Numbered from the stretch's first letter, positions 8,012-17,560 are shown. The stretch: 64,000 bases of DNA from Azohydromonas caseinilytica (GCF_012927045.1 NZ_JABBFW010000020.1:1-64000), one strand, 5' to 3'. A program made the numbers and translations. Notes: generated by a model not told the origin, from the letters alone.

Positions 8012-8881
8012 CTACTGGCGCGACTCCACCTCGGCCTCGGCCCCCGCCGCCGGCCGGGGCAGCTCCAGCAACCGGAAGGGCGGCCGCTGCGGGTAGTGGT
8101 GGCGCAGCAGCGGCATGGCGACGTTGAACACCGGCGTGCCGTTGACGGTCTTGCCCTCCGGCGTGCCGCGGTGCGCGTGGCCGTGGAACACGGCGCTCAC
8201 CGGGTAGCGGATCAGCGGCTCCTCCAGCCGCGTGGTGCCCAGGAACGGGAAGATCTCCAGCGGCTCGCCCTGCACCGTGGCGGCGATGGGCGCGTAGTGC
8301 AGCAGCGCGATCTTGTCGGGCGTGCGCAGCTTGGCCAGCGCCGACTCCAGCTTCAGCGCCTCGTGCAGCGCCTCGTTGACGAAGGCCTTGATCGCCTGCT
8401 CGCCCCAGGGCCCCAGCGCGCCGCGGCCGAAGCCGCCGGCAAAGCCCTTGGCGCCGGCGATGCCCACGCCCATCAGCTCCACGGCCTCGCCGTCGAGCAT
8501 GCGCACGCCCGCGTCCTTGAGGATCTGGGATACCACCTCGGGCTGGCCGGTCTCGAAGTCATGGTTGCCCAGCACCGCCACCACCGGCCGCGCCATGGCC
8601 ACCTGCGCCAGCTCGCCGGCCAGCACCTTGGCCTCCTCGGTGGTGCCGTAGTCGGTGAGGTCGCCGCACAGCAGCAGCACGTCCGCGGCCTCGGCGGCCT
8701 GCTGGAAGAACGGGCGCAGCCGCCCGGTGGAATCCTTGGTGCAGTGCAGATCGCCCACGGCGGCGAAGCGCAGCAGGCCGTCGCCCGCCGCCGAGGGCCG
8801 GGACGCCGCGGGCTGCGGTGGCCGCTCCTGAGGCGGCAGGGGCGATGTCGTGGCTTGAAGCTGCTCCGTGGGCATGGTCAT
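8012..8881 (-). CDS. metallophosphoesterase (calcineurin-like)
   Basis: A 289-residue binuclear metallophosphoesterase. All signature blocks are present in order: D-x-H in VGDLHCTKD, GD in LLCGDLTDYG, GNHD in AVLGNHDFE, and GH-x-H in FHGHAHRG. The first 35 residues are Pro/Ala-rich and low complexity. The start ATG 8881 has a strong AAGGAGG Shine-Dalgarno 5 nt upstream; an alternative ATG lies two codons later. No signal peptide, so cytosolic. Phosphomonoester or phosphodiester substrate unknown. It is divergent from the nucleotidyltransferase-like gene, with 96 bp between starts. Confidence 0.85.
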   Translation of the reverse strand: MTMPTEQLQATTSPLPPQERPPQPAASRPSAAGDGLLRFAAVGDLHCTKDSTGRLRPFFQQAAEAADVLLLCGDLTDYGTTEEAKVLAGELAQVAMARPVVAVLGNHDFETGQPEVVSQILKDAGVRMLDGEAVELMGVGIAGAKGFAGGFGRGALGPWGEQAIKAFVNEALHEALKLESALAKLRTPDKIALLHYAPIAATVQGEPLEIFPFLGTTRLEEPLIRYPVSAVFHGHAHRGTPEGKTVNGTPVFNVAMPLLRHHYPQRPPFRLLELPRPAAGAEAEVESRQ

Positions 8882-8977
8882 GCCGTCCTCCTTCAACCGA
8901 TGGATGGTGTGGGCCACGCTGCCGGCGCAGGCCCGGTGCCGCCCCGGAGCAAGGCACGGGCCTTGCCCGGGAGCGGC

Positions 8978-9811
8978 ATGACATCCACCGCCAAGACGCC
9001 GCTGCCCCCGGCCGCCAGCGCGACTGCTCTTGACCCGCAGGCCGAGCCCTTCTACCTGCAGGTGCTGCAGGCCCTGGACGCCGCCGGGGTGCCCTACCTG
9101 GTGGGCGGCGCCTTCGCGCTGGCCGGCCTCACCGGGGTGGAGCGGCCCACCAAGGACCTGGACCTGTTCATCCGCCGCGACGACTTCATGCGGCTGGACC
9201 AGGTGCTGGCCGGCACCGGGCTGCGCAGCGAGCTGACCTTTCCGCACTGGCTGGGCAAGGTCTACCGCGGGCCCTTCTTCATCGACTTCATCTTCGCCTC
9301 GGCCAACGGCATGAACGCGGTGGACGAGGGCTGGTTCGAGCGCGCGGGCCGCGACACCATCCTGGGCCACCCGGTGCGCACCATGTCGGCCGAGGACATG
9401 GTGTGGTCCAAGGCCTTCATCATGGAGCGCGAGCGCTACGACGGCGCCGACGTGGCGCATGTGCTGCGCGGCTGCGCCGCCACGCTGGACTGGCCGCACC
9501 TGATGGAGCGCGCGGGCAGCCACTGGCGCGTGCTGCTGAGCCACCTGGTGCTGTTCGGCTACGTCTACCCCGACGAGCGCGACCGCATCCCGGCCTGGGT
9601 CATGCACGAGCTGCTGCAGAAGCTGCACGACGAGATGCTGGCCCCGCCGCCGGCCACGGGCCGTTGCCAGGGCACCTTGCTGTCGCGCGAGCAGTACCTG
9701 CCCGACCTGGAGCACGGTGCCGGCGACGCCCGGCTCAAGCCAGCCGGTACGATGAGCGCCGAGGAGATCGCGGCGTGGACGGCCGCGATCGACAACCCTC
9801 CCGACAAATAG
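8978..9811 (+). CDS. nucleotidyltransferase-fold protein
   Basis: A 277-residue protein whose N-terminal half carries the Pol-beta-like nucleotidyltransferase signature: Gly-Gly in YLVGGAFALAGL followed by KDLDLFI with the D-x-D metal pair. Such proteins include AbiEii-like toxins, aminoglycoside nucleotidyltransferases and many of unknown role. The C-terminal half is helical with no recognised partner domain. No antitoxin-like gene sits upstream, which argues against a standard AbiE pair. The ATG at 8978 follows GGGAGCGGC. It ends 32 bp before the isocitrate dehydrogenase gene. Confidence 0.55.
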   Translation: MTSTAKTPLPPAASATALDPQAEPFYLQVLQALDAAGVPYLVGGAFALAGLTGVERPTKDLDLFIRRDDFMRLDQVLAGTGLRSELTFPHWLGKVYRGPFFIDFIFASANGMNAVDEGWFERAGRDTILGHPVRTMSAEDMVWSKAFIMERERYDGADVAHVLRGCAATLDWPHLMERAGSHWRVLLSHLVLFGYVYPDERDRIPAWVMHELLQKLHDEMLAPPPATGRCQGTLLSREQYLPDLEHGAGDARLKPAGTMSAEEIAAWTAAIDNPPDK

Positions 9812-9843
9812 ATCCAGATCAACGACCCTGGAAGGAGAGCCCC

Positions 9844-10875
9844 ATGACCGCCCGTATTCCCGCCACCCTCATCGCCGGTGACGGCATCGGCCCCGAGATC
9901 GTCGAAGCCACGGTGGCCGTGCTCGACGCGCTGGGCTCTCCCTTCGAATGGGACCCGCAGATCGCCGGCGCCGCGGGCGTGAAGGCCGCGGGCGACCCGC
10001 TGCCGCAGGCCACGCTGGAGAGCATCCGCCGCACGCGGCTGGCGCTCAAGGGCCCGCTGGAGACGCCCTCGGGCGGCGGCTGGCGCTCCTCCAACGTGCG
10101 GCTGCGCGAGGAGTTCCGGCTCTTCGCCAATGTGCGCCCGGCGCGCACCATCATCCCCGGCGGTCGTTTCGACAACATCGACCTGCTGCTGGTGCGCGAG
10201 AACCTCGAAGGCCTCTACATCGGCCACGAGCACTTCGTGCAGATCGACGACGACCCGCATGCCGTGGCCATGGCCACCGGCATCAACACGCGCCAGGGCT
10301 GCCGCCACATCCTGGAGTACGCCTTCGAGCTGGGCATCGCGCTGGGCCGCAAGAAGATCACCGTGGTGCACAAGGCCAACATCATGAAGGCGCTCACGGG
10401 CATCTTCCTGGAGACGGCGCAGCAGATGTACGAGGAGCGCTACAAGGGCCGCATCGAGATGGACAGCATCATCGTGGACGCCTGCGCCATGAAGCTGGTG
10501 CTCAACCCGTGGCAGTTCGACATGCTCGTCACGACGAACCTCTTCGGCGACATCCTCTCCGACCTCACCGCCGGGCTGGTGGGCGGCCTGGGCATGGCGC
10601 CGGGCGCCAACATCGGTGCGGACGCAGCCATGTTCGAGGCCGTGCACGGCTCCGCGCCCGACATCGCCGGCAAGGGCCTGGCCAACCCCACGGCGCTGCT
10701 GCTGGCGGCGGCGCAGATGCTCGACCACGTCAAGCTCGGCGACAAGGCCGCGCGGCTGCGCCAGGCCATCCACGACACGCTCAACGTGGACCAGGTCCGC
10801 ACCGGCGACCTTGGCGGCAAGGCCAGCACGCGCGAGTACACGCAGGCACTGGTGAGCCGCATCAACAACGGCTGA
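9844..10875 (+). CDS. isocitrate dehydrogenase, NAD-type (isocitrate/isopropylmalate dehydrogenase family)
   Basis: A 343-residue beta-decarboxylating dehydrogenase. The N-terminal IAGDGIGPEI and the later NLFGDILSDLTAGLVGG and EAVHGSAPDIAGKG blocks are family signatures. The substrate loop reads GGGWRSSNVRLREEF, which keeps the S-x-N-x3-R pattern of isocitrate dehydrogenases rather than isopropylmalate enzymes, so oxidation of isocitrate to 2-oxoglutarate is favoured. The short monomer fits the NAD-dependent bacterial type. A strong GGAAGGAG Shine-Dalgarno precedes ATG 9844. Homoisocitrate or similar substrates remain possible. Confidence 0.8.
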   Translation: MTARIPATLIAGDGIGPEIVEATVAVLDALGSPFEWDPQIAGAAGVKAAGDPLPQATLESIRRTRLALKGPLETPSGGGWRSSNVRLREEFRLFANVRPARTIIPGGRFDNIDLLLVRENLEGLYIGHEHFVQIDDDPHAVAMATGINTRQGCRHILEYAFELGIALGRKKITVVHKANIMKALTGIFLETAQQMYEERYKGRIEMDSIIVDACAMKLVLNPWQFDMLVTTNLFGDILSDLTAGLVGGLGMAPGANIGADAAMFEAVHGSAPDIAGKGLANPTALLLAAAQMLDHVKLGDKAARLRQAIHDTLNVDQVRTGDLGGKASTREYTQALVSRINNG

Positions 10876-10884
10876 GCCGCGGTT

Positions 10885-12192
10885 TCAGCCGTCCTGCGCG
10901 TCGCCGGCTTTGGCGGACGCGCGGGCCGGGGCCGCCTCGGCGCGCTCACCGTCGTCCACCTGGGACCGCGCGTAGCGCTGCGGGCGCACGATGGGCACCT
11001 GCAGGCACACGCTGCGCGTGGGCAGCACCTCGCGCCAGTCGGCGATGAGCTTGCGGTAGGCCTGGCCCACGGGGCGGATGTTGCGGTCCAGGTCGTACAG
11101 CCCGCGCGGGTTGACGCGGCCGTTGACCTCGCGCAGCGTCGTGTCCCAGTCCACCTGGTCGGTGAGCGAGTACCAGGTGAAGCCCAGGATGGGCATGCCG
11201 TCGCTGCGCAGGCTCAGCACGTTGGCCCACTGCTTCCACAGCCAGTACACCGCCTCGTCGCCATTGGGCCCCTGGGCGATGTTGGTCTCGGTGTGCATGA
11301 CCGGGATGCGGTAGCGCGCGTAGTAGCGCCAGGTGAGGTGGCTGTAGCCGAAGACCTCGCCGGCCGGCTCGGTGCGGCCGTTCTCCCAGACGCGGTGCTC
11401 GTTGGTGGCGTAGTAGTCGTTGCCCAGGATGCAGTACTGCTTGAGGTGCTGGCTCAGGAAGAAGTGGTACTCCTGGCGCGTCATGCCGTGGTCCATCAGG
11501 TACTCGTACATCTCCGAGTCCACGCGGCGCCCGTAGTTGAGGTCCAGCGACAGGAAGCGCCGGCCGTTGAGCGCCTTGGCGATGCCCAGCGCGCGCGGGT
11601 TGTCGGCATGGAAGTACTCCGAGGATTCGCTCTGGATGAAGAGCGCGTCCGGCCGCGTTGCCAGGATGCGCTGCATCGCCAGCACGTTGGCCTTGACGAT
11701 GTGCTTGAGCGCCGTCACGAAGGCACGGTCGCTGCTGAGCTGCTCGTTCCACCAGCCGTAGGCCGCCGAGAACAGCGCGCAGATGAACATCTCGTTGACG
11801 GGCGTGTAGAGCTGCACCCAGGGAAAGCGCCGCGCGAAGGCGCCGGCGTAGGCGGCGAACAGCTCGGGGAAGTCGGGATTCTGGAAGTTGCCGATCCAGT
11901 CCGGCACGCCGAAGTGGCACAGATCGACGATGGGCACGATGTCGCGCGCCGCCAGGTCGTTGAAGGTGGTGTCGGCGAACTCCCAGTCGTGGCGCGCGGG
12001 GCCAAGCCAGGTGCGGTGGATGGGCGGGCCGTAGCGCAGGAACGAGAGGCCCAGCTGCTGCACGCGGTCGAAGTCGTCCTTCCAGCGCGTGTAGTGGCCG
12101 CAGGCTTCCATCTCGTCGCGCCGCGTGCGGCCGCCGTTGATGGTCGGGCAGGAGTTCTCGATGCCGGTGGCGAACATGAAGGGCGGTGTCAT
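10885..12192 (-). CDS. clan GH-A / family 1-like glycoside hydrolase
   Basis: A 435-residue TIM-barrel glycosidase. The probable acid/base Glu134 lies in LYTPVNEMFICALF and the probable nucleophile Glu302 in PVMHTETNIAQGP; other GH1-like features include GFTWYSLTDQVDWDTTLREV near the C-terminus. There is no signal peptide. The last 30 residues are charged and low complexity. The start is ATG 12192 with an AGGAGC-type Shine-Dalgarno. It is convergent with the isocitrate dehydrogenase gene (9 bp apart) and divergent from the CHASE kinase. It is a distant relative of the GH-A protein at 5059-6309. Confidence 0.72.
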   Translation of the reverse strand: MTPPFMFATGIENSCPTINGGRTRRDEMEACGHYTRWKDDFDRVQQLGLSFLRYGPPIHRTWLGPARHDWEFADTTFNDLAARDIVPIVDLCHFGVPDWIGNFQNPDFPELFAAYAGAFARRFPWVQLYTPVNEMFICALFSAAYGWWNEQLSSDRAFVTALKHIVKANVLAMQRILATRPDALFIQSESSEYFHADNPRALGIAKALNGRRFLSLDLNYGRRVDSEMYEYLMDHGMTRQEYHFFLSQHLKQYCILGNDYYATNEHRVWENGRTEPAGEVFGYSHLTWRYYARYRIPVMHTETNIAQGPNGDEAVYWLWKQWANVLSLRSDGMPILGFTWYSLTDQVDWDTTLREVNGRVNPRGLYDLDRNIRPVGQAYRKLIADWREVLPTRSVCLQVPIVRPQRYARSQVDDGERAEAAPARASAKAGDAQDG

Positions 12193-12219
12193 GCAAGCTC
12201 CTTTCCCCCGGGGCCTCGT

Positions 12220-12238
12220 CCCCGGCGCGCCGCCGGGG
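12220..12238. repeat. perfect GC-rich hairpin upstream of the glycosidase gene
   Basis: An 8-bp perfect stem (CCCCGGCG / CGCCGGGG) with a 3-nt loop lies 28 bp upstream of the glycosidase start, in the 230-bp divergent spacer shared with the sensor kinase. There is no T-tract. It could be part of an operator or a 5' UTR structure. The spacer shows no other clear signal apart from the palindrome ATGCCGGCAT (12415-12424) over the kinase start. Confidence 0.4.
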
Positions 12239-12422
12239 CGCGAGCAAGGCCCGGACCCAGGCCGGAGCCGGTGCCGACTTCGCGCCGCGGGGCCCGGGTA
12301 TTCCGCTTGCCCTCTGGCACGCACCGTCGTGCCGGCCCGCCGCGTTCCGGAAGGGCTCCGTCCCCAAGTGAGCGCGTCTTCTACAGGCCCAGGCGACAAG
12401 AAAAGGCAGTAGTCATGCCGGC

Positions 12423-15062
12423 ATGAAGCCCAACGGCACGCGTCTCCGTTCCCTGTCGTTCTGGCCGGCGGCGCTGCTGCTGCCGGGCCTGCTGGCGGCG
12501 ATCGGCGGTGGGCTGTGGCAGCAGCGGGCCAACGAGGCGCTGGTTCAGGAGCGGCTGCAGGTACTGGCGGCGCGCGCGGCGGACCGGGTGCTGCGGCGCA
12601 TGCGCCTGTACGAGTACGGGCTGCGCGGCGCGCACGGCGCCGTCATTGCCGCCGGCCGCGACGTGGAAGAGCTCTCGCCCGAGCAGTTCCGCCGCTTCGG
12701 CGCCGCGCAGGACATCCGGCGCCAGTACCCCGGCGTGGTGGGCTTCGGCTTCGCGCGCCGCGTGCCCGCAGGCCGCGAGGCGGTCTTCCTGGAGAGTCTG
12801 CGCCGCCAGGGCCGACCGGTGCGCATCCAGCGCGAACAGCCTCATCCGGGCGACCGCTTCATCGTCCAGTGCATCGAGCCGCTGGAAGCCAACGCCGGTG
12901 CCCTGGGCCACGACATCGTCTCCGAGCCCCGGCGGCGCCAGGCGGTGATGGCGGCCATCGCCAGCGCCGAGCCGCGGATGACGGCGCCCGTCACCCTGGT
13001 GCAGCGGCCTGGCGAGCCCCGCCAGGCCGTGCTGCTGTACCTCGCGGCCTACCGCAGCATCGGGCCGCCCGAAGCGGCGCGGCGTGACGAGCTGGCCTTC
13101 GGCGTGGTCACGGCCTCGCTGGCCATGGAAGCGGTGCTGAGCAACCTGGAGGACGACAGCGGCGCCTTTGCCCTGGCGCTCACGGACGTCACGCAGCCCG
13201 GCGCGGCCGAGCGCCTCTACACCGCGCCGGCCTGGCGTGCCGACGCCGCTGCGCCGGTGCACCCGGTGGTGCTTGATCTCTACGGCCGGCGCTGGGAAGT
13301 GCGGGTGCAGGCCCTGCCGCCCTTCGAGGAGGCGCTGAACCTGCGCAGCCCGGCGCTGGTGGCGGGCGCCGCGGCGCTGTCCGCGCTGGTGCTGGCGCTG
13401 CTGCTGGCGGTGCGGCTGCGTGCCGTGCGGGACGAGCGCACCATCCAGCGCCAACGCGCGCTGATGGCGGCGGTGGTGCACAACGCCCATGACGCCATCG
13501 TCAGCCACACGCCGGAAGACCTGATCCAGAGCTGGAACCCGGCGGCGCAGCGGCTGCTGGGCTGGAGCGCCGACGAGGCCGTCGGGCGCCACCTGACCGG
13601 GCTGACCGTGCCGCCGGCGCGGCGCGAGGAGGCCCTGGCGCTGCTGGCGCGGGCCTGGCGCGGCGAGGAGGTGCCGCCCGTGGACACCGTGCGGCTGGAC
13701 CGCGAGGGCCGGCCGGTGGAGGTGTCGGTGTCGGTGTCGCCGGTGCGCAGCGACAGCATGGGCCGCGTCGTCGGCGCAGCCACCACGATGCGCGACATGC
13801 GGGCGCAGCGCGCGGCGCAGGCGCGCATCGTCGAGCTCAATGCCACGCTGGAGCAGCAGGTGCGCCAGCGCACGGCCGCGCTGGAGCAGGTGGCGGCGCG
13901 CGAGCACGCCATCCTGGTCAGCGCCGCCACCGCCATCGTCGCCACCGACCTGGCCGCGCGCATCATCAGCTTCAATCCCGCGGCCGAGCGCATGCTGCGC
14001 CTGCCCGCGGCCCGGGCCCTGGGCACCTCGGCACTGGCCCTGTTCGATTGGCAGGAGCTGCTGGCGCACGCCCCGCAGCTGCCCTCGGAGATGCGGCGCA
14101 ACGCGCAGCAGCTGCCCCAGGAGCTGCAGCAGGCGATGCAGCGCGAGGGCGGGGCCGGGGCGGCGGCGGATGAGGTGCGCAACGAGTGGAGCTGCGTGCG
14201 CGCCGACGGCACGCGTTTTCCGGCGCTGTTCAACATCAGCGTGCTGCGCGACGGCCGCGACCGGCCCATCGGCTTCCTGGGCGTGATCACGGACCTCAGC
14301 GAGCGCCAGCTGCTGGAGGAGACGCTGCGCCAGCGCACGCACCAGGCCGAGGCCGCCAGCCGGGCCAAGAGCGCCTTCCTGGCCCACATGAGCCATGAGT
14401 TCCGCACGCCGCTCAATGCCGTCATCGGCCTGAGCCAGTTGCTGCGGCAACGGGAGCTGCCCCCGGAGGTGTCGCGCTTCGTCGGCCACATCCACCAGGC
14501 CGGCGAGCAGTTGCTGGCGCTGACCAACGACGTGCTGGACCTCTCGCGCATCGAGTCCGGCGCGATGCAACTGGAGGAGGCCGTGTTCGAGCCGGCGGCG
14601 CTGCTCGACGCGGTGTGCGCGCTGGTGCGTCCCCAGGCCGACGCCAAGGGGCTGGAACTGCGCCTGGAGGCCGATCCGGCGCTGCCCGCGCGGCTGCTGG
14701 GCGACCCGCTGCGCATCAGGCAGGTGCTGCTCAACCTGCTGGGCAACGCCGTGAAGTTCACGCCGGCCGGCAGCGTCACGCTGCGCGCCACGGTGGCCGA
14801 GCGCGACGCCTCGCACGCGACGCTGCGCCTGGAGGTGCGAGACACGGGCATCGGCATCGCGCCGGAGGTGCAGGCGCGCATCTTCGAGCCCTTCGCGCAG
14901 GCCGACAGCTCCACCACGCGGCGCTTCGGCGGCACCGGGCTGGGGCTGTCGATCGTGAGGCGCCTGGTGGTGATGATGGACGGCGTGCTCGACCTCCACA
15001 GCACGCCCGGCGCGGGCAGCGCCTTCGGCGTGACGCTGACGTTGCGGCTGCCCGCCAATTGA
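12423..15062 (+). CDS. CHASE-PAS-PAS sensor histidine kinase
   Basis: An 879-residue membrane sensor kinase. TM1 is at about 12-33, then a periplasmic CHASE domain (about 75-260, with [18 protein letters not shown]), TM2 at about 310-333, two PAS domains (about 348-465 and 495-625, ending [13 protein letters not shown]), a HisKA domain with phospho-acceptor His658 ([13 protein letters not shown]), and a HATPase domain with N ([11 protein letters not shown]), G1 and G2 boxes ([12 protein letters not shown]). There is no receiver or HPt domain and no response regulator next to it, so it is an orphan. The ligand is unknown. A start at ATG 12423 lacks a strong Shine-Dalgarno sequence. Confidence 0.88.
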   Translation: MKPNGTRLRSLSFWPAALLLPGLLAAIGGGLWQQRANEALVQERLQVLAARAADRVLRRMRLYEYGLRGAHGAVIAAGRDVEELSPEQFRRFGAAQDIRRQYPGVVGFGFARRVPAGREAVFLESLRRQGRPVRIQREQPHPGDRFIVQCIEPLEANAGALGHDIVSEPRRRQAVMAAIASAEPRMTAPVTLVQRPGEPRQAVLLYLAAYRSIGPPEAARRDELAFGVVTASLAMEAVLSNLEDDSGAFALALTDVTQPGAAERLYTAPAWRADAAAPVHPVVLDLYGRRWEVRVQALPPFEEALNLRSPALVAGAAALSALVLALLLAVRLRAVRDERTIQRQRALMAAVVHNAHDAIVSHTPEDLIQSWNPAAQRLLGWSADEAVGRHLTGLTVPPARREEALALLARAWRGEEVPPVDTVRLDREGRPVEVSVSVSPVRSDSMGRVVGAATTMRDMRAQRAAQARIVELNATLEQQVRQRTAALEQVAAREHAILVSAATAIVATDLAARIISFNPAAERMLRLPAARALGTSALALFDWQELLAHAPQLPSEMRRNAQQLPQELQQAMQREGGAGAAADEVRNEWSCVRADGTRFPALFNISVLRDGRDRPIGFLGVITDLSERQLLEETLRQRTHQAEAASRAKSAFLAHMSHEFRTPLNAVIGLSQLLRQRELPPEVSRFVGHIHQAGEQLLALTNDVLDLSRIESGAMQLEEAVFEPAALLDAVCALVRPQADAKGLELRLEADPALPARLLGDPLRIRQVLLNLLGNAVKFTPAGSVTLRATVAERDASHATLRLEVRDTGIGIAPEVQARIFEPFAQADSSTTRRFGGTGLGLSIVRRLVVMMDGVLDLHSTPGAGSAFGVTLTLRLPAN

Positions 15063-15136
15063 AGCCGCGGCCTCGCCCAGCGGGCGGCATGCGGCGCGAA
15101 ATGCTTATCTCTTTTCACGTAACGTATGCTCGCCCC

Positions 15137-16075
15137 ATGTGGGCCATGTTGATCCTGACGCTCCCCACGCAGCCCAATGCCGTGCGGCTGCGCGTGTGGC
15201 GCACTTTGAAGACCCTGGGTTGCGCCTCGCTGCGCGACGGTGCCTACCTGCTGCCCGAGGAGCATGCCGAGCTGCTGGAGCCCGTGGCGCAGGAGGTGCG
15301 CGAGCACGGCGGCAGCGCCACGGTGCTGAGCCTCAAGGCACGCGGCGCGGCGCAGAAGCGGGAGCTGCTGGCGCTGTTCGACCGCGGTGCGGCCTATGCG
15401 GAATGGCAGCGCGGCGCCGAGGCGCTGCAGGCCCAGCTCGATCGCCTGGCCGAGGGCGAGGCGCGCCGGCGCTGGCGGCTGCTGTCGGAGTCGCTGCAGG
15501 CGCTGCAGCGCATCGACTACTACCCCGGCGCGGCCGGCGAGCAGGCCCAGGCGCAGCTGGCCGCGCTGCGGCGCGCGCTGGAGGCCCGCGGCCCCGGCGG
15601 CGAGCCCCGGACCCTGGCGCAGGAAGGTGAGATCCCGCGGCTGGACCCGCGCCGGTTCCTGGGCCGGCGCTGGGCCACGCGGGCGCGGCCCGAGGTGGAC
15701 CGGCTGGCCTGCGCCTGGCTGATCCGGCGCTTCATCGACCCGCGCGCCGAGTTCGTGTGGCTGGCCGATCCGGCGCTGGCGCCGCGCAACACGCTGGGTT
15801 TCGACTTCGACGGCGCGCCCTTCACGCACCGGGGCGGGCTTGTCAGCTTCGAGGTGCTGGCCGCCAGCTTCGGGCTCGACAGCGACCCGAAGCTGCAGCG
15901 CATCGGCGCCCTGGTGCACCTGCTGGACGTGGGCGGCATCCCGGTGCCGGAAGCCGCCGGGGTCGAGGCCGTGCTCAACGGATTGCGCGCGCTGCACGGC
16001 GACGACGACAAGCTCGTGGCCGCCGCGGCGGTCGTGTTCGATGCGCTGCACGCGGCGCCGGGAGAGCAGGCATGA
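15137..16075 (+). CDS. chrB: chromate resistance protein ChrB
   Basis: A 312-residue ChrB-family protein, with the N-terminal ChrB domain (LILTLPTQPNAVRLRVWRTL) and the C-terminal chromate-resistance domain (EVDRLACAWLIRRFIDPRAE). In Ochrobactrum and related bacteria ChrB acts as a chromate-sensing regulator of the chr operon, while the C-terminal domain has been suggested to be enzymatic. The ATG at 15137 has no clear Shine-Dalgarno; upstream at 15110-15130 is an AT-rich stretch (TTATCTCTTTTCACGTAACG) unlike its GC-rich surroundings and likely the promoter. The stop overlaps the chrA start (ATGA). Confidence 0.85.
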   Translation: MWAMLILTLPTQPNAVRLRVWRTLKTLGCASLRDGAYLLPEEHAELLEPVAQEVREHGGSATVLSLKARGAAQKRELLALFDRGAAYAEWQRGAEALQAQLDRLAEGEARRRWRLLSESLQALQRIDYYPGAAGEQAQAQLAALRRALEARGPGGEPRTLAQEGEIPRLDPRRFLGRRWATRARPEVDRLACAWLIRRFIDPRAEFVWLADPALAPRNTLGFDFDGAPFTHRGGLVSFEVLAASFGLDSDPKLQRIGALVHLLDVGGIPVPEAAGVEAVLNGLRALHGDDDKLVAAAAVVFDALHAAPGEQA

Positions 16076-17487
16076 GCGGTTCCATCATCGAGAGAGCCTT
16101 GCAGGCGCAGCAGCCCGCGTCGGACGCAGCGGCACCGGCGCCGGTACCCGAGCCGGAGCCGGAGCCGCAAGCGCCGCCGCCGGTCGGCTTCGGCGAGGCG
16201 CTGCGCTTCTGGCTGAAGCTGGGCTTCATCAGCTTCGGCGGCCCGGCCGGGCAGATCGCGCTGATGCACACCGAGCTGGTGGAGCGCCGGCGCTGGATCA
16301 GCGAGCGCCGCTTCCTGCACGCGCTGAATTACTGCATGTTGCTGCCCGGCCCCGAGGCGCAGCAGCTCGCGACCTACATCGGCTGGCTGCTGCACCGGAC
16401 CTGGGGCGGCGTGGCGGCCGGCGCGCTGTTCGTGCTGCCCTCGCTGTTCATCCTGGTGGCGCTGTCGTGGATCTACATCGCCTTCGGCCACGTGCCGCTG
16501 GTGGCCGGGATCTTCTACGGCATCAAGCCGGCGGTGACGGCGCTGGTGCTGCACGCGGCGCACCGCATCGGCACGCGCGCGCTCAGGCATGCGTGGCTGT
16601 GGGTCATCGCGGCGGCGGCCTTCCTGGCCATCTTTGCCCTGGACGTGCCGTTCCCGGCCATCGTGCTGGCGGCGGGGCTCATCGGCCACTTCGGCGCCCG
16701 GCGCGCGCCGCAGGTCTTCACCATGGGCGGCGGGCATGGCGCGGCCAAGGCCTCCTACGGCCCGGCGCTGATCGACGACCACACGCCCACGCCCGAACAC
16801 GCGCGCTTCTCGCGCCACGGGCTGATGAAGGTGCTGGGCGTGGGCCTGGGCCTGTGGGCCGGCGCGATGGCGCTGCTGCTGGCGCTGCAGGGCTGGCAGG
16901 GCACGCTCACGCAGATGGGCTGGTTCTTCACCAAGGCGGCGCTGCTGACCTTCGGCGGCGCCTACGCCGTGCTGCCCTACGTCTACCAGGGCGCGGTGGA
17001 GCACCACCAGTGGCTCTCGGGCGTGCAGATGATCGACGGGCTGGCGCTGGGCGAGACCACGCCGGGGCCGCTGATCATGGTCGTGGCCTTCGTCGGCTTC
17101 GTCGGCGGCTGGGCCAAGGAGGTGATTGCCGGCGCACCCTTTCTGGGCGGGGCGCTGGCGGCGACGGTGGTGACCTTCTTCACCTTCCTGCCGTCCTTCG
17201 TCTTCATCCTGGCCGGCGGGCCGCTGGTGGAGGCCACGCACGGCAAGCTGGGCTTCACGGCACCGCTGACGGCGATCACGGCGGCCGTGGTGGGCGTGAT
17301 CCTGAACCTGGCGCTGTTCTTCGCCTGGCACGTGCTGTGGCCTCAGGGTTTCAGCGGCCCCTTCGATGCGGTATCGGCGCTCATCGCGGTGGGGGCGGCG
17401 GTGGCGCTGTTTCGCTTCAAGGTGGGGGTGATGCCGCTGCTGGGCGCCTGCGCGGCGCTGGGACTGGCCTTGAGCTTCCTGCGCTAA
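16072..17487 (+). CDS. chrA: chromate efflux transporter ChrA
   Basis: A 471-residue long-chain (two-domain) CHR transporter that expels chromate across the inner membrane. The two homologous halves are visible: the first begins FWLKLGFISFGGPAGQIALM (about residue 43) and the second GWFFTKAALLTFGGAYAVLP (about 283), each followed by paired transmembrane segments, with the conserved GLALGETTPGPL near residue 322. The first 38 residues form a Pro/Glu/Ala-rich cytosolic tail. Its ATG overlaps the chrB stop, so the pair is translationally coupled. A hairpin at 17542-17560 follows the gene. Confidence 0.92.
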   Translation: MSGSIIERALQAQQPASDAAAPAPVPEPEPEPQAPPPVGFGEALRFWLKLGFISFGGPAGQIALMHTELVERRRWISERRFLHALNYCMLLPGPEAQQLATYIGWLLHRTWGGVAAGALFVLPSLFILVALSWIYIAFGHVPLVAGIFYGIKPAVTALVLHAAHRIGTRALRHAWLWVIAAAAFLAIFALDVPFPAIVLAAGLIGHFGARRAPQVFTMGGGHGAAKASYGPALIDDHTPTPEHARFSRHGLMKVLGVGLGLWAGAMALLLALQGWQGTLTQMGWFFTKAALLTFGGAYAVLPYVYQGAVEHHQWLSGVQMIDGLALGETTPGPLIMVVAFVGFVGGWAKEVIAGAPFLGGALAATVVTFFTFLPSFVFILAGGPLVEATHGKLGFTAPLTAITAAVVGVILNLALFFAWHVLWPQGFSGPFDAVSALIAVGAAVALFRFKVGVMPLLGACAALGLALSFLR

Positions 17488-17541
17488 ACCCTGGCCGGCT
17501 GCGGCAATCCGGCCCGCCCGGTGCCGTCGGCGGGCAGGGCG

Positions 17542-17560
17542 GGATGTCGGAGCGACATCC
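17542..17560. terminator. stem-loop after chrA
   Basis: An 8-bp perfect stem (GGATGTCG / CGACATCC) closes a 3-nt loop 54 bp after the chrA stop. A second GC stem (GCCCGCC at 17512-17518 with GGCGGGC at 17529-17535) precedes it. There is no T-tract, so termination is plausible but not shown; the palindrome might also be an operator for the next gene. Confidence 0.4.

Noticed and set aside
13280-16051. 923-codon open frame antisense to the CHASE kinase and chrB
   Set aside because: Composition is Ser/Arg/Ala-rich without any motif, while the plus strand encodes clear kinase and ChrB domains.
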